From: Platynereis dumerilii
Taxonomy: Eukaryota > Annelida > Polychaeta > Phyllodocida > Nereididae
Direction of reading: 5' to 3'
Length of the DNA: 64,000 nt
Assembly (NCBI GenBank): GCA_026936325.1
Contig: JAPTHN010000001.1
Location: forward strand, 78,313,380-78,377,379
The notes below the pieces were generated by a model, which saw only the letters and a list, made by a program, of their open reading frames with translations, had not been told where the DNA came from and ran no database searches. Each line of letters begins with the position of its first letter. The stretch's first letter is position 1. This document shows positions 1-10,700 of this stretch, one piece after another. The position numbers and the translations under genes are program-made.

Positions 1-51
1 CAACACTTCCAAACTGAGGCTCAGGTTGTGCTCAGATGGAAGACTGTAAAG
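1..51 (+). CDS. Exon A' of a tandemly duplicated host gene (copy I, partial)
   Basis: The first 51 bases stay open for 17 codons and end in AAG followed by a GTAT splice-donor-like sequence at 52. They match exon A of copy II (24636-24734) at DNA and protein level; the shared core is EAQVVLRWKT. The start lies outside the window. Downstream intron sequence (52-160) also matches copy II, so the whole block is a paralogous duplication and not a chance hit. The EAQVVLRWK stretch recalls the late helices of death-fold domains, but this is weak. No product is assigned. The paired exon B' lies 18.6 kb away because of nested insertions in the intron. Confidence 0.35.
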
Positions 52-372
52 GTATATTCGCATCACCTCCGCTGAGATAATGTATCTCTAAATTACACCA
101 TAATTTAGTTGCCTTCACTCTGCTTGTCAGTCAATTTAACATCATCAAAATTTTATCTGAAATGTTACAAGAACCCAGGGGTTCAAAATGGAGGTGGTGT
201 TGTGTCTTAAGTTCACATACCATGAATCCAGCAGATGATTTGTCCTGCGCTGCTAAAACTATTCAGATATAGATATAGACATAATAGATATATAGATATG
301 TAGACAGATAGATATAGTCCAGGAGCCACTCCCCAAAAAGGGCCATATTTCAGGAGTTGCTTCACCCCGAGA

Positions 373-744
373 GCTAGAAAAAAGTGGCTTGCGCCATGCA
401 ATTCTAAAAATACTCCAGATGACTGCTGGGGTGGATGTACGTCTTGAAAGTGGTGCAGTTTTCTGTTATTTCACTTTTAATGCACCCTTCTCTGTTAATG
501 ACAGGGAATTTTAGAACTGCAACAGGGGTGACTAATAATTTAATTTCTCCTCACCTACTGCAGCAATATACACATGCTACATATCACCTTAAAGCTGAGA
601 AACACAGCTTTCCAACCATGTATAACACATATGCGTGGTATAAAAATTCGCTGAATTAATTATGATTATTTATGAAATAATAGGAAAAAATTGAATATTT
701 AAAAAAATATTACAGTGCACAAAACTTTTCAAGAATGAAAATAA
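373..744 (+). repeat. 374-bp family repeat unit, left arm (full copy)
   Basis: One full unit runs from the GAGCTAGAAAAA boundary to AAGAATGAAAATA. It shares long stretches with the right-arm units, in opposite orientation. It is interrupted at its downstream boundary by the 745-5228 element, and a partial second unit resumes at 5233. A 74-residue open frame recurs in several units, but it drifts freely between copies and is unlikely to be translated. Confidence 0.75.
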
Positions 745-1277
745 GGCCTAGTGTCAAAAAAATGGTCCAAAAGCGTGACATTGGACCAAAATTTGAAGTT
801 TGTCAAACATAATGGACTGTGGTTGTAACAGACATGAAACTTGTGACGTGTCATAATATTTTTTATTTGAAAGCTCTACGTTGTGTCTGAGTGTGACAAA
901 ATCATCGTTGAACCTTTGGTGTCTAGACATATTTTAAAGAAAAAAGTTATATTTTTTCAGTTATGGGACGATTTTTTAAAGCCTAAATTCTACCCAAACT
1001 ACCAAAATTACATTTGTATTATGGTGCTCTGTCAAGAAAAAGTTTGCATGACATCAGGTGCCCATACTGTTGTCATAAAAATTCCATAAACATTCAAATT
1101 GATAAAAAAAAATAATGCAGACATTTTAAAGTTCTTCTCAGTGGATGAATACTACATATATATGGGATATTATGTTATCAATCTTGAATTGTATCAATGT
1201 AGGATATCTGGTATCAAAATTATTACATTGCTTCCAAAATTACTCGCGTTATGCTTCATAAGCTACAATAAAGTGAA

Positions 1278-1293
1278 GCATAACGCTTGCGAC
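1278..1293 (+). repeat. 16-bp motif GCATAACGCTTGCGAC, copy 1, in a hairpin
   Basis: This motif recurs at 1632-1647 and 4455-4470 (+), 1999-2014 (reverse), and 4632-4647 (one mismatch), all inside 745-5228. At this copy, GCGTTATGCTTCA (1246-1258) pairs with TGAAGCATAACGC (1275-1287) as a 13-bp stem. Multiple internal copies suggest a transposase-binding or structural site; that role is inferred. Confidence 0.6.
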
Positions 1294-2059
1294 ACACAAA
1301 CGAAATATTTAAGTTTTAATATGCAACATTTGATATTTTGTATATTCAAGAATAAAAATATCAAATCCATCCTAATCAGACATTTTCAGAGATGATTACA
1401 CATGAAATTTCCAAGAATGATGCCATTACTATAAGTAGCAAGACTAGTAAAATTGTTAGAAATAACCATGAAACAACAAAACCTTTGAAATTACAATATA
1501 TATAACAAGATTCCAACTCATTTAACACCTAAAAGAAGGAAATGATACTTTCCTGTGTTAAAAAGCATCATTTAATGCTCAAGCATTCAATTCTGCTTAA
1601 GTAAAAGATATCTTTAACATAGTAAATTCGGGCATAACGCTTGCGACAATTTTTAAAATTGAACCCAACACTGATTGTAACTCCCATTAACATGATAACA
1701 TAACTGTCAGATGACTAACAGAATGAATGACTGCCGGCCTTGGTATCATAGTTGATGCTGGCGCATTAAATTCTCACATGATACGCTTAGAACTGCTGAT
1801 CCTTTCTCTCTCTCTGCCTGTGTCTTATCTGTTTCTTCAGAGACATGGCTATTAATTTGTGACTGTGACCTTATAATCCTTTAAAAATAAAGTTAACTTG
1901 AGGCAATTGGCTGATTTTCAGCTCTCAGATATAGAAAACGTGGTTATAGCTATGAAATTTTGCTCACAGTGCTTGCTAACATAGTAAGTCTGTAAGTTGT
2001 CGCAAGCGTTATGCTTAAATTCTGTCAAGTCTACCTCTCATAATGGGCTTATACCTAGT

Positions 2060-2600
2060 TGCCATCAACTGATGGGATTCAGTATCATCATAGTAGAGCT
2101 TTTTTTCCTAAGGCATTAACTGTTGTAAATCTCCATAATCTGCAAAATGACTTTAGTCACCAAAAGTAGTTGATGACAGTTTTTAAGCTGGTAGTTCTGT
2201 TTCACACAGTTAAACATGGATAAATTTTGTATTGATAATACCTGGTTCAGAAGCAACAACATTGTGAAACAATGAGAAACACAAGGGGGGGGGCTACATC
2301 TCAATGCCTCTGTTGGCGATTATGAATCAAGTTCTGTTCATTTGGAGAGGCAAGAACACATGTTATTGTACTGGTTAATTGCAATTAATTTTACCTAACC
2401 CCAATAAATAATTTGCACATCCCACAGCAGCAGTATACAAGTCAATGCTAAAATGCAATGCTACAGTAGTGCAGAGGAGAATCAACGAACACCTGTGGAA
2501 GACTGTGAGATTGAGACTGAGATTAAGCAAGTGACTGAACATTAGTCGACAAGTGATTACACTTAAGTGTCAATCTCTTTGGTGTCTCAGAGGCGACCAT
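2060..2600 (+). repeat. Left arm of a large imperfect palindrome
   Basis: Segments of this arm are inverted copies of 2880-3205 (for example GATTGAGACTGAGATTAAGC near 2510 against its complement near 2985, and CACAGTTAAACATGGAT near 2208 against its complement near 3107). The outermost part (about 2070-2160) is inverted relative to 4130-4200 instead, sharing TAGAGCTTTTTTTCCTA. The right arm is therefore split by extra sequence, including the GATA array. The region also repeats GGCGACT and GTGATTATGAAT motifs (2592, 3370, 3821). Confidence 0.6.
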
Positions 2601-2879
2601 GCAGTGATTATGAATGTAACAAAGTTAAAATCACGGCACTCAGGCGACACTGAGATCAGGACTACAGCTCCAGGTGATTGAGACAGTGCCATGGTTATGA
2701 TTCACACTATTGAATTAAATTTTTACCGAGTGAATCAAGGATTTTTAAAACTGGACACCATGTATGATCAAACATAAATCCTTATATGTGTATATCACTT
2801 TTGTAATTTAAGGCAAATGTGAAGCTCTCTCCCAGTGACTCTTTTAGTTTAACATATCACAATTACACAAGCATAATAT

Positions 2880-3205
2880 TTCAGAGAACATTGCAATGGA
2901 CAGAATAAGTCGCCTCTGAGACTCCCATCTGACTGAAACTTGTATAATCACTTGTATAACCACACCATAGTCGACCAACAGTCAATTGCTTAATCTCAGT
3001 CTCAATCTCAGGCGCCCATAAGAAGCCTCCCCCTCTCCTCTTTGTTTCTCATTGTTATAAATTGTGTTGCATTGGAACCAGGCTTTCTCAATGCAAAATT
3101 AATCCATGTATAACTATGTGAAACAGAAATAACAGCTTTAAAACTGCCATAAACTATTTTTGGCGACTAAAGTAATTCTGGAGATTACAGTTTATAATCA
3201 CCAAG
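2880..3205 (-). repeat. Right arm of the large imperfect palindrome
   Basis: Inverted counterpart of 2117-2600; together they would fold into a stem of several hundred base pairs with many bulges. It lies inside the 745-5228 element. Confidence 0.6.
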
Positions 3206-3565
3206 GAAATACAATCTCTCATTGGCGACTAGCAGGTCAGTCGACTTCACTTGCAATTCCACAGTGCTCAGTGAAATCCACTCAAGTGCATGGAACTGGC
3301 AAAAACATACTGTTAGTCGCCAATGATTACACATAACTGCTGAAGTATCAATCTGTTGAGTGTCTTTGAGGCGACTAAGGAGTGATTATGAATACAAGCG
3401 ACTAAACTTCCAATCTAGCCTTTTAAAAAGTATTGATCACAATTAGAATGTATCTAACAAATTTATCTTCAACATATTGAGTTAGTTACACCCCGTCTGC
3501 AGAGCCAACTTTATTAACTCAGTCAAAGATATATTTCGACAAAATAGATGGACAGATAAAATATA

Positions 3566-3566
<1 letters not shown>

Positions 3567-3646
<80 letters not shown>

Positions 3647-3714
3647 CAGATAGACAGATAGATGCATGGATAGATGGATGGATAGATGGATGGATAGATG
3701 GATAGATGGATGGA
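3567..3714. repeat. GATA/GATG microsatellite
   Basis: A long run of GATA passes into GACA, GATG and GGAT variants. It reads open on the reverse strand as SIYL repeats, which is a by-product of the tetranucleotide period. Confidence 0.97.
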
Positions 3715-5232
3715 TGTCAATCCGGTAGGGAGCTGTTCTAAGAGACAACTCCCAAAGCACTGTTGTTAGCTGGTCCCTTGGAACAGTGTCCTTGCTCAGC
3801 AAACGAATACCCCATATGTGAGGTGATTATGAATGATTGACAGTGCTGTCATATCCACACTAACTTACAACAATTAAAGTTGTTTGGTTGAATTGTTGTA
3901 CAGGCATATACAATTGTAAAAATTATAATAAATCATTGTATAAGACAGAGCAACGTTTTAAAATTTCTCATTATCTTAGAAAACTGTAATAAACAAATGT
4001 CAGGTTAGGGGGGCCGATATTGGGCTTCATTGCATTGTAAATATCACAGCTATCAGATTAAATAATAGATATTAAACTGTGTCAATGTTTGCTTGTATAC
4101 CACTGGTTTTCTAAGTAGCCAGTAATCCTCTAAGTGTCCATAATCGTAATCTTTGGTGATTACAGCTCAAAATCGCTAGGAAAAAAAGCTCTAGTAGGCA
4201 TCAATAGAGTAATTGTGTATAAAATGGTGTTATCTCAGACTCATCTGCCATCTATTTCTCACCTTAAACAAGTAAAATCTTAAATTAGTAAACGCTACAA
4301 ATTACAAATGGAATGGAATTATGCTTAGTATATGAGGAATTATCATATAAATTTTGTTCTATTTATTCTAGCTAATGTTGCTCAAAGTATTTTAATGCTA
4401 TATTTCTCTGATACAGCAAAGATTTTATGTACTATCAGTCATTTTAAACCTAGGGCATAACGCTTGCGACACATCTTTTTTACCAGTTTTTGATGTCTGA
4501 CACCTGGAATAATAAAGATAACTGCCTAAAGTGTATATGTATCAAAAGCCTTCGCCAAAGAGATAATGTAGAACTAATATTATGTTTTTGGAAGAAGGTA
4601 TACATCGAAAAAATTATCTATTAATACTTCAGCGTAACGCTTGCGACATTTTGAGTTTGCTTGACATTTTTTCACATTGTGCTGGTAATAAGCATTAAGG
4701 GGCAATTTTTTCTTTCACATTTTACTCAGAACTATATTGACTTCACAAAATTTAAGTAACAGATAGTGAAAGTCAATGCTGAATATAATTTACACAGCTA
4801 GTTTACTGATGAGTAGGATTTTTTGGTGAAATGTAGTGTTTTGGTAAAAAAATTGATTTTAGCACTTTTAGCAAAGCAATATGTTCTATGGTGCAACTTT
4901 TTTTTTCCTTGGAGACAGATGTGTCAATGCAATGAAATAAAACAGCTAAGTGTTGAAAACCACATCATTTAAGGAAAATCCAGCTCAAAACAATAGCTGC
5001 AAAAATGAAAATGTCACGCAAAAAATGGCAAAAAAAGCCGTTTTTCAAATATAAAACCTTTGTAACTTTGGAACCAGAGAACGTAAAGCTTTCAAATTTT
5101 CAGCATCTTTTCAGAACTTTATCTGGAAGATATCAATGTAATTGTTACATTCTCATTATTACTGTGTCCATTTTTGTGAGCTGTTACATACCGTACGGCA
5201 AAATTGCCCATTTTTTTGACACTAGGCCATAA

Positions 5233-5488
5233 GTGCTAGAAAAACCGAAAAGGCATCATGCATTTCCAAAAACACTATAGATTACTACTACAGTGGATGT
5301 ATATCTTGAAAGTGGTGCACTTCTCTGTTATTTCAGTTTTAATGCACCCTACTCCTTCGATGGTTGGAAATATCAAAACTCTGTCAGGGGTGCATAATAA
5401 TTTCATTTCTCCTCACCTACTGCAGCAATATACACACGCTACATATCACCTTAAAGCTGAGAAACACAGCTTGCCAACTATGTATAAT
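5233..5488 (+). repeat. 374-bp family repeat unit, left arm (partial)
   Basis: Resumes the left array after the 745-5228 insertion. It is homologous for ~256 bp and then switches abruptly at TGTATAATAGGGTGCATC into unrelated sequence. Confidence 0.7.
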
Positions 5489-7914
5489 AGGGTGCATCAA
5501 ATGCCCCATGATTTTTTTTAACTGATCCGATCAATTTACTCTAGATGAAAATTTGTTCTACTAAGGGAATAAACATTTTCTACAAAATTTCATTGACATA
5601 TAAGAAGGCTTAGGGGTGCCACCACGGCTTTGAAAATCTGTATTACGAAATATTCCGAAAATGGACAAAAAACGTCATATCTCAGCACCTAATAGAGCTA
5701 GAGACCTAATCTTGGCACCAAAATTTCCGCAGTACCAAAGTTTATATTCAACTTCCATACATATATAGGACCTAAATAGACAATTTTTCAAGATATTGCG
5801 CAAAAACTATTATTTTTGCAACAAATAAGCAAAAAATATGCTCCGAGACAGGACAGAAGTAATTTTTGTCCAAATAAAAATGCTAACCAAGTAACACAAG
5901 CAAAGTACTTCTTCTTTGAAGCATTATATAAATGTTGCTTTTGTAAAAGCTTCCACTTCCTTGCCAACTATATGGGAAAATATCAGCATTGCCATAACAA
6001 ATTCTGGTTCTGGTAACTAGCGGAATGAACCAACCTGGCCAATCTGAAGCTTGAACAATAGAATTTCTCATTATCAAAATATCACTGTTCAGAGAATGAT
6101 GCACACACTGTAAAACTAGCTGTCATCAGTTTTTGTGACATTTACCATCAAAACAACAATTTGAAACACAAAAACATGGTTTTCTACCATAAAATGAAAA
6201 TTCTTGGTGTTCATAGAGGTAGTTGCTGTTAAAGAGATGTGACTGGTTTTACACTGAGCATACCATTCATCTAGCTTTCAGTTTAACTTTGTAAGGATGT
6301 GGCATGCTGTGACAATGGATACTACTGCAACTAGAGGACTTTTTGAGGAACATAGCAAAGGAACTTGAAGACTTTTTTTTACTTTTGAGTCAGTCCACAT
6401 GTTGCGGGTGCAGGAAAAGATGAAAGTATAAACTGAGAACCATACTTCAGCAACAACCTAATGAGCAAGCTAAAACTGAATCATATTATTAAGAACAAAG
6501 ACAGCATTATTGATATTGGTTAATTATTATATAATATATATAATATTATTATACTGAAAGTTTCAAATACACCACTGTAAGACTAACATCCTTGAGTTGA
6601 TGATGTCTTTCATTTAGTTAAAACATTATTTTTTTTAAACTGTTGAATAATTTAAAAAGGAAAAATCATGCAATCCATCGATTTGGCATTACTTCAGTTG
6701 ATGTGGTCTGAACAGCAATATGATGTGTTAGAGTGACTTTCTTGTGAATATTGGTGTCATATAGGAAAGTTCTGCTTCTTCTGTGATATACCTATCCAGA
6801 CAAATTGTATCTTTGTCATACTGGACACCGTGTTGCCAGCAATGTAAAAACTTTCGAGAAACTCAAGCAGTTTCATTCTCAGGAACCACCGAAAAGCAAA
6901 ATAGATAAATTATTGATCAATCGTCAGTACAGGGCTGCAGGCATATAACAATTTATTATCTAAATTTTTCGTGTGTTAATACCTATAACGTGCAAAATTC
7001 CACGCATTGTATGGAAAAAATGATTTCCCAGCATGCTTGAAGTTGACAGGAGAAAGGCATTGTTAGAGTTTTATAAAGTTTTTTGTGTGTCATAAAATAC
7101 ACATTATAAGACATTTGGTGTTACTCGACTGAAAGTACATTCTAATATAACATACTTTGGAGCAACATGACTAGTATCAAGAATGAAACTTCAACCCTTT
7201 ATCTGTGGCTGAATTCCACATTGTCACTTGAAAGTCAGAATTTCTTTCAATAAAATTCTTCCTAAATGCGCATGTAGGTTTCACAACGTTATCATTGCAA
7301 CACATGCGCACTTGCACTTCAGCAAAGTGATTCAGTTTCCTCATCACAAAATACACGCATGTCTCAATACATGTACCCACTTTCTGCTTCTAATGATCAC
7401 ACATCTTCTGTTATCTGAATTGAACATTTTTAAAGTGCACATTTCCAGTTCTGCTTCAATTTCCTGTCATTTAAAGACCAGGATCATTCATGATCTTGTC
7501 AGTGACAAGCAATTTCATTTTTATGATACAAAACCTCCTGACATCAGAATACCATTCTAAATTCTATGGCAACAAAGGAATAGCCAATTAATGGCTATTG
7601 CCATATCAAGACCTGATGATCATCATGCTGTGGGCTCTGACTAACTGGAAATTTCAAAGGTTTCAGCTTATAAGCTTTAGCTACCATAACGTTTAGGCTT
7701 AACAAAATTGCGAATTTGTTTAATTTTTATAGTCTCTGTAGCAAAAGATTTAACAGACATATATTGGAAATACTTATTTGTACAGCAGCCCATGTGTCAG
7801 TAACACACCTCCTTCAAAAAAATTACACCCATAGTTTAATTAAGACAGGCAATTGTTCATCTGTTAAACATGTAAAATACCACTGAAACGCTACAAATAC
7901 AGATTTATATCATT
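5489..7914. other. Centre of the composite element; no gene recognised
   Basis: About 2.4 kb of AT-rich sequence between the inverted repeat arms. I see no long open frame, no transposase motif and no inverted ends. It includes an AT-only palindromic tract near 6520-6555. If the composite element ever coded for a protein it should lie here, but nothing supports that now. Confidence 0.5.
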
Positions 7915-9120
7915 TATCCAATGTGTATATTGCTACAGCAGGTGGGGAGGTATTACTAATATTCCCAAACATCAAAAGAATAGGGTGCATAAATACTGAA
8001 ATAACTGAAAAGTGCACCACTTTCAAGACATACATCCACTGTATTAGTTATCTATAGTATTTTGAGAAATGTATGATGCCTTTTTGGATTTTCCAGCTAG
8101 CTTTTTTTTCTATCTTGAAAAGTTTTGTGCACTTTAATATTTTGTAAATTCTTCAATGTTTTCTATTATTTCATAAAGAATCATAATTAATTTGGCGAAT
8201 CTTTACACTACACATATATGTTATACATGGTTGGAAAGCTGTGTTTCTCAGCTTTAAGGTGATATGTAGCATGTGTATATTGCTGCAGTAGGTGAGGAGA
8301 AATTAAATTATTATGCACCCTTGACACAGTTCTGATATTTCCAATCATTGAAGGAGTAGGGTGCATTAAAATTGAAATAGCAGAGACGTGCACCACTTTC
8401 AAGATATACATCCACTGTAGTAGTATACTATAGTGTTTTTGGAAATTCATGATGCCTCTTTGGTTTTTCTAGCTCATTTTTTCATTCTTGAAAAGTTTTG
8501 TGCACTGTAATATTTTTTGAAATATTCAATTTTTTCCTATTATTTCATAAATAATCATAATTAATTCAGCGAATTTTTATACCACGCATATGTGTTATAC
8601 ATGGTTGGAAAGCTGTGTTTCTCAGCTTTAAGGTGATATGTAGCATGTGTATATTGCTGCAGTAGGTGAGGAGAAATTAAATTATTATGCACCCCTGACA
8701 CAGTTCTGATATTTCCAATCATCGAAGGAGTAGGGTGCATTAAAATTGCAATAGCAGAGAAGTGCACCACTTTCAAGATATACCTCCACTGTAGTAGTAA
8801 TCTATAGTGTTTTTGGAAATGCATGATGCCTTTTTGGTTTTTCTAGCTCTTTTTTTACATTCTTGAAAAGTTTTGTGCACTGTAATATTTTTTGAAATAT
8901 TCAATTTTTTCCTATTATTTCATAAATAATCATAATTAATTCAGCGAATTTCTATACCACGCATATGTGTTATACATGGTTGGAAAGCTGTGTTTCTCAG
9001 CTTTAAGGTGATATGTAGCATGTGCATATTGCTGCAATCGGTGAGGTGAAATGAAATTATTATACACCCCTGACACAGTTCTGATATTTCCAATCATCGA
9101 AGGAGTAGGGTGCATTAAAA
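7915..9120 (-). repeat. Right-arm tandem array of the 374-bp repeat (first part)
   Basis: Tandem units in reverse orientation: a partial one (about 7915-8097), full ones at 8098-8470 and 8471-8846, and the first 274 bp of a fourth ending at 9120. Boundaries were set at the recurring TTTTTCTAGCT. Shared blocks include TGGTTGGAAAGCTGTGTTTC and GTGCACCACTTTCAAGA. The two full units look close to identical by eye, so the array amplified recently. The fourth unit is split by the DIRS insertion. Confidence 0.85.
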
Positions 9121-9228
9121 TTTACCAGTTAAGCGAGCTTACCTGTTAAGCGAAGTTTAGCTGGAATTGTGTTGATCTTCTTGTAGTCCATGGGGAGTTC
9201 ACACGAGAATGAGGCTTGCATCTCCAAT
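9121..9228 (-). repeat. DIRS 3'-side inverted terminal repeat with extension
   Basis: Positions 9165-9228 are the inverted counterpart of 14360-14424 (shared CACACGAGAATGAGGCTTGC). Positions 9121-9164 are an extension absent from the other end. Unequal repeats with an extension on one side are typical of DIRS-1-like elements. Confidence 0.85.
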
Positions 9229-9279
9229 ATTGACAGCAAACGAAGTGGGCTTTGAGTCTTCAGGGTCGGGAAGGGTGGG

Positions 9280-9409
9280 CGTGTGAACTCCCCATGGACT
9301 ACAAGAAGATCAACACAATTCCAGCTAAACTTCGCTTAACAGGTAAGCTCGCTTAACTGGTAAATTGTGTTTCACTTCATGTAGGCCATTGGGGAACCCA
9401 CACGAGAAT
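9280..9409. repeat. DIRS internal complementary region
   Basis: The first part (9280-9364) is the reverse complement of the 3' end (9121-9205). The second (about 9363-9409) is the complement of the 5' end (14378-14424). The two meet at GGTAAATTGTG, that is, the complement of the joined element ends. This is the arrangement DIRS elements are thought to use to template a closed circle. Confidence 0.85.
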
Positions 9410-9599
9410 TTTAAAGCTCTCAAAGTCCACTTGAACAGAAAAAAGAAATGATTGTAAGTTCAACAAACAAAACTTTAATCTGACCTAATTCTGTATACAT
9501 ACACTAAAGTTAAGTAGACATGACTAGATCTAATTCCGTATACGTAAAACTACAGTCCAGCCGATCTGACTACTACGTACAGCCTTGTTGCAGCGATGA

Positions 9600-10700
9600 C
9601 TAATTTAACAATACTGCATTCTGGAACGAAGTTTCATTTAAAGGTTTGTCATAAAATTTGGCAAAAACGTCATTTGAGGCCCAACCAGCCTTTTGCATGA
9701 TCTCATTGACCGGTGCCCCACCTCTGTGGGCTGCCGATGTGCTGGCACATCGTACCGAGTGTGGGGCGTAACGAGCAGTGTTTAAGCCTGCTTGAGTCAT
9801 AATTGCCTTTACCCAACGACTGATTGTGTTCTTGGTAGCCGCTGAGTGGGGCTTGTTAAGCGTTAGGAAAACTGCCGTTGTTCCCTGTCTGATTAATCTA
9901 GTTTTCTGCAAGTAAGCTAGGAAATAAGTATACACACACAGGCAATTGTCTTGAGGGAATGCCCTGAGAGTAATCTCAGGGTTCCTATAACCGGGCCGTG
10001 ACTGCTTCAATAACTGAAAAATCCTAAAAACTACAGTGTCATTTGTGACAGTTAAGCAATCTACATCTAATAAAGCTAAAGTTTGGATGCGCTGTCCAGT
10101 AACTAGCAAAACTAACATCACTACTTTAAAAGTCAGCTCTTTAAGTGTCAATGCTGCTGGCGGTGCCCATTTTCTTAAGAACCGAAGTACTACCGCTGGG
10201 TCCCATGTATCTACATAGCGTGGTGTGGGTGGCTTCATGTTGAAGACCCCCTTCATATAGATCTTTGTCAGTCTGGTTTGGCCAAAGGGAGTGCCATCTG
10301 GTAGCAACAATATGGATGAAAGTGCAGAGCGCAAGGTATTTAGGGCATTATAACCTAAGCGACGTTCTTGGCGTAAAGATTCCATAAAATCTATGACCTT
10401 TGGTATGGGAGGATGGAGGGAATCGATAGAAAACTTAGCTGCATGTTCAAACCACAGAGTCAAATAAGATTGGTACTGACGATGGGTTGAGTCTCTCTGA
10501 GCTCGCAGCATTATGTCCGCCGTCGACGGCGAGACTCCTTGGGTAATGTAGTGTTCCCGGAGACTCTGCATGCCCAGAGTCTTAGCCGACCTTGTAACGG
10601 GTGGGGAAGGTCGGGGTCGTGGGGAAGTGTCAGCGTGCCGGGACGGACTGGGATGATCTGAGGCGAGTCCGTCAGCATTTCCTGAAGGGTGGAATACCAA
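9600..10700 (-). CDS. DIRS tyrosine recombinase
   Basis: A 366-residue frame with the tyrosine-recombinase catalytic set in order: Arg near 204 (TGQRIQTL), His-x-x-Arg near 314-317 (PHSVRC), Trp near 340 (QKAGW) and the nucleophile Tyr near 350 (FAKFYDKPL). An N-terminal SAM-like core-binding region precedes it (about 60-130). In this family the enzyme integrates the circular DNA copy without target duplication, which agrees with the boundaries seen here. Its 5' part overlaps the end of the reverse transcriptase frame, as is usual for DIRS. It is part of the retroelement, not a host gene. Confidence 0.92.
   Translation of the reverse strand: MVFHPSGNADGLASDHPSPSRHADTSPRPRPSPPVTRSAKTLGMQSLREHYITQGVSPSTADIMLRAQRDSTHRQYQSYLTLWFEHAAKFSIDSLHPPIPKVIDFMESLRQERRLGYNALNTLRSALSSILLLPDGTPFGQTRLTKIYMKGVFNMKPPTPRYVDTWDPAVVLRFLRKWAPPAALTLKELTFKVVMLVLLVTGQRIQTLALLDVDCLTVTNDTVVFRIFQLLKQSRPGYRNPEITLRAFPQDNCLCVYTYFLAYLQKTRLIRQGTTAVFLTLNKPHSAATKNTISRWVKAIMTQAGLNTARYAPHSVRCASTSAAHRGGAPVNEIMQKAGWASNDVFAKFYDKPLNETSFQNAVLLN

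Larger units (their letters stand above)
745..5228. mobile_element. Terminal-inverted-repeat DNA element, 4.5 kb, ATAA target duplication, unclassified
   Basis: Perfect 21-bp inverted termini begin GGCCTAGTGTCAAAAAAATG (745-765 and 5208-5228). The 4-bp direct repeat ATAA lies just outside both ends (741-744, 5229-5232). The insertion falls at a unit boundary of the 374-bp repeat, and uninterrupted units elsewhere give the empty site. Weaker inverted similarity runs ~120 bp further in (TTTGAAAGCT then TACGTT on both sides). The interior has a large imperfect palindrome, a GATA array and five copies of a 16-bp motif. No transposase frame is seen. The superfamily is uncertain: a 4-bp A/T duplication would allow several. 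Confidence 0.7.

Noticed and set aside
435-659. 74-residue frame recurring in several places (also near 5258, 8208, 8561, 14612)
   Set aside because: It belongs to the 374-bp repeat; the frame changes length and residues between units and there is no domain or codon-level constraint.
3482-3802. Open frames of SIYL repeats on the reverse strand
   Set aside because: Produced by the GATA tetranucleotide array; similar frames appear at other GATA tracts.
7177-7560. Overlapping 67- and 110-residue frames on opposite strands
   Set aside because: No motif, no paralog and no splice or start context; chance frames in the centre of the composite element.
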